Below the pieces are notes generated by a model. That model was given only the letters and a program-made list of their open reading frames with translations. It searched no databases and had not been told where the DNA came from. 64,000 nt of DNA from Roseiflexus sp. (lineage in GTDB: Bacteria > Chloroflexota > Chloroflexia > Chloroflexales > Roseiflexaceae): assembly GCA_017743475.1 (NCBI GenBank), contig JAGHYV010000011.1:1-64000 (forward strand), read 5' to 3'. Shown here piece by piece: positions 62,118 through 64,000 of this stretch; position 1 is the stretch's first letter; each line of letters opens with the position of its first letter. Made by a program: the position numbers and the translations under genes.

Positions 62118-63395
62118 TTATGTCGTGTTAGTGGACGTGTAGACTGCAGTATCATCGATATTGAACAACCGGCGCACAGCGGTCAGCAGTTCACTGCCAG
62201 CTTCCGGATCGCGTAGCGCCGCAATTGGCTCGTGCAGCAACTTATTGATAATCGCCGTGCTCAGCGCGATGACGGTTTCGCGCTGCTGCGGCGACAGTTC
62301 CGGGCAACGCGCCAGTGCCCGCCGGATCTCGGCATCGCGGATGTCTTCGGCGCGCTTGCGCAAAGCGCGAATGGTGGGAACCGCCTGTTGCACTGCCCAC
62401 CACTCCATAAACTTCGCAACCTCACCATCGATGATCGTCTCAGCGCGTTCAGCTTCCGCAGCGCGCAGTGCGCGATTCATGCGACAGATTGGCTCAAGCG
62501 CATCGACATCATAGAGATAGACACCGGGAATTTCTGCGACTCCCTGATCAATATCACGCGGGACTGCCAGATCGAAGAGGAGCAGCGGCGTCGAGCGACC
62601 TGCTGTAGCGCGTTCCACCATCTGCTGCGAAAGAACGACACCAGGCGCTGAGGTACAACTGACAACGATGTCGCTTGCCGCCAGCGCATCATTCAGATCG
62701 CCCCATGGACGCCGGGCGACACCATACCGCTGTGCCAGCGCGTCGGCGTGTGCTTCCGTCCGATTGACGATCGTAATGGTGGAGCATCCCCCGGCAAGCA
62801 GATGTTTCAACGCAAGTTCGGCAATATGCCCGGCGCCGATCACCAGCACACGTCCCCGCTCGAGCAGATCGGGATACTGACGCATCGCGTCAATCGCAAC
62901 CGACACCACTGACACGTGACCGGTAGCGATGCCGGTGTGGGTACGTGCACGCTTGCCAGCCGCCAGCGCACCGTGGAGCACCCGATGGAGCACCGGACCG
63001 ACCGCCCCGGCAGCATGCGCAATCGCAAGTGCTTCCTTCATCTGCCCAACAATCTGATCCTCACCCAGCACCATCGAATCAAGACCGGCCGCCAGTCGAT
63101 AGAGATGACGCACGACTGCTTCGTTGTGGTAGACGTACAGCGAGGGGGCAAACACTGCCTGATCAACGCCACGCTGCTCGACCAGAAACATTTTCAGCGC
63201 CTCATCGCCTGCCATGCCGTTGTGCGTCACTGCGCACACCTCGACCCGATTACATGTTGAGAGGATGAACCCTTCATCGACATACCGGCGCAACGCTACG
63301 AGTGCGTCGGGCAACTCATAGAGGTTGAACGCCAGCCGTTCACGCACGGTCACTGGCGTATTGCGCTGATGCACACCGATCAGGGTAATCTGCAT
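62118..63395 (-). CDS. hemA: Glutamyl-tRNA reductase
   Basis: 425 residues. The catalytic domain has FILSTCNRVEVCAV (nucleophile Cys), AAGLDSMVLGEDQIVGQMKEA and GKRARTHTGIATGHVSVVSVAI; the NADPH domain has VLVIGAGHIAELALKHLLAGG and IVVSCTSAPGVVLS, FDLAVPRDID; a long helical dimerisation tail ends the protein. It reduces glutamyl-tRNA to glutamate-1-semialdehyde, the first step of the C5 route. It lies 30 bp before hemQ, and AGGTGG precedes its ATG. Confidence 0.97.
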   Translation of the reverse strand: MQITLIGVHQRNTPVTVRERLAFNLYELPDALVALRRYVDEGFILSTCNRVEVCAVTHNGMAGDEALKMFLVEQRGVDQAVFAPSLYVYHNEAVVRHLYRLAAGLDSMVLGEDQIVGQMKEALAIAHAAGAVGPVLHRVLHGALAAGKRARTHTGIATGHVSVVSVAIDAMRQYPDLLERGRVLVIGAGHIAELALKHLLAGGCSTITIVNRTEAHADALAQRYGVARRPWGDLNDALAASDIVVSCTSAPGVVLSQQMVERATAGRSTPLLLFDLAVPRDIDQGVAEIPGVYLYDVDALEPICRMNRALRAAEAERAETIIDGEVAKFMEWWAVQQAVPTIRALRKRAEDIRDAEIRRALARCPELSPQQRETVIALSTAIINKLLHEPIAALRDPEAGSELLTAVRRLFNIDDTAVYTSTNTT

Positions 63396-63411
63396 ACCTG
63401 ACCACCTCTAT

Positions 63412-64000
63412 CTACTGCTGCTCATACCCGGTGATCGCTCCCAGCAGCACTGCATCCATAAAACGGTCAATCCGCGCATGGAGAGCGACCGCCTGATCAA
63501 GGTCATTCGGTTGGGCAATGCCAGGCACCGGCATCGCCAGACGCGAAAACGAGTTGCGAAAGAACAGGAATGCCTGCACCGTGTCGTGCATGCTAACGCC
63601 TGCCTGGCGGGTCTCACGTCCATACCCGACGCCAATTGCGCGTGCTTCGTTGAGAAACCGCTCGTCTTCTTCCTGACGATTGATGTACTGGATCAGCAAG
63701 CCCAGGAGACGCTGCCCCAGACTACGCATACGTTCAGCATTGGAATGCGTCATCAAACGCGAGTGCCAGTCGGCGCGCGCCATAGCGTGGGTGTCGAGTC
63801 GCAGCAACGATAGCGGCGCCAGCGGTGGAGTCTGCTCTCGCGGCTGCGCTTCTTGCATCACCTTCAGAAGCCCCTTCCGTGAGAAGCGACGGTGACCGCC
63901 GAGGGTTCGCTTCATCGGCACTTTCCCGGCATCCCCCCAGCGACGCAGCGTCGCTGCCGCCACACCGAGGAGCGCACTTGCTTCCGAGAGCGAAAGCCAT
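63412..64000 (-). CDS. HTH regulator ahead of the heme operon, 5' end outside the window
   Basis: The frame enters from beyond 64000 and ends at 63412. The visible N-terminal part is a MerR/excisionase-type winged helix (LSEASALLGVAAATLRRWGDAGKVPMKRTLGGHRRF). The C-terminal ~110 residues are helical (MRSLGQRLLGLLIQYINRQEEDERFLNEARAIGVGYGRETRQAGVSMHDTVQAFLFFRNSF), similar to the N-terminal sensory helices of RsbRD-type proteins. Its stop is 16 bp before the hemA ATG, so it is probably the first gene of the operon and may control it. Partial; start not in view. Confidence 0.82.
   Translation of the reverse strand, partial: WLSLSEASALLGVAAATLRRWGDAGKVPMKRTLGGHRRFSRKGLLKVMQEAQPREQTPPLAPLSLLRLDTHAMARADWHSRLMTHSNAERMRSLGQRLLGLLIQYINRQEEDERFLNEARAIGVGYGRETRQAGVSMHDTVQAFLFFRNSFSRLAMPVPGIAQPNDLDQAVALHARIDRFMDAVLLGAITGYEQQ

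Overview
The window looks like chromosomal DNA from a filamentous, Roseiflexus-like member of the Chloroflexota. This is inferred from gene content and style: GC-rich coding DNA, Chloroflexota-type membrane proteins and methyltransferases, a KptA, a paired FhaA/FhaB-like set, abundant short dispersed repeats, and a compact heme operon. No 16S rRNA or photosynthesis gene is present to prove it. No CRISPR array or complete prophage is visible.

Layout. 1-2.7 kb: a truncated tyrosine recombinase, a short-chain dehydrogenase that has lost its whole catalytic tetrad, KptA (tRNA 2'-phosphotransferase) and a broken DUF4038 hydrolase. 2.9-5.9 kb: a polar amino-acid ABC importer operon. 6.1-11.5 kb: a Tat-exported DUF362 protein, a PadR regulator, a complete molybdate importer (modABC) and a convergent FmdE-like protein. 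11.7-24.8 kb: mixed metabolism, including a doubly frameshifted LysR gene, a large glycosidase-fold protein, an M24 peptidase, a frameshifted hydrolase with a cyclic-nucleotide-binding domain, a DHOD-like enzyme, a dead IS, two FHA proteins and an MFS exporter. 25-31.8 kb: rpe, a badly decayed GT-C glycosyltransferase locus, proS, pcp and a DsbB-like protein. 31.8-33.6 kb: tRNA-Pro(CGG) and tRNA-Leu(CAA) with their terminator, then ssb.

34.5-44.3 kb, all on the minus strand, is a glycerol/dihydroxyacetone module. It holds a sigma54-activator-like regulator (DhaR type), aquaglyceroporin, DhaK, DhaL, glycerol kinase, a methyltransferase, and an 840-residue fusion of DhaM, HPr and PTS enzyme I. 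Glycerol or dihydroxyacetone would enter through GlpF. DhaK-DhaL would phosphorylate dihydroxyacetone with phosphate passed from PEP through the fused EI-HPr-DhaM protein, and GlpK would phosphorylate glycerol. A near-perfect sigma70 promoter with two TGTTTC palindromes just upstream of it precedes glpF, and the regulator has lost the GAFTGA loop needed to contact sigma54.

45.2-48.5 kb is a methionine operon (metY, metX) under a SAM-I riboswitch with an unusually long P3 arm. It ends at a strong terminator and is followed by an ECF sigma/anti-sigma pair. 50.5-55.4 kb holds a DUF574 methyltransferase, a decayed IS630 element with visible terminal repeats, an exported lectin-like repeat protein and several repeat families.

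55.4-64 kb (minus strand) is a nearly complete tetrapyrrole operon: HTH regulator (cut by the window end), hemA, hemQ, hemE, hemH, hemC, hemD, hemB, hemL. Its ferrochelatase is Firmicute-like and adjoins hemE and a hemQ-family gene, which suggests a coproporphyrin-dependent heme branch.

Two features stand out across the window: many genes are interrupted by single-base frameshifts or stops, and several small repeat families recur at distant sites. One of these is a MITE-like element of about 167-185 bp with three copies.
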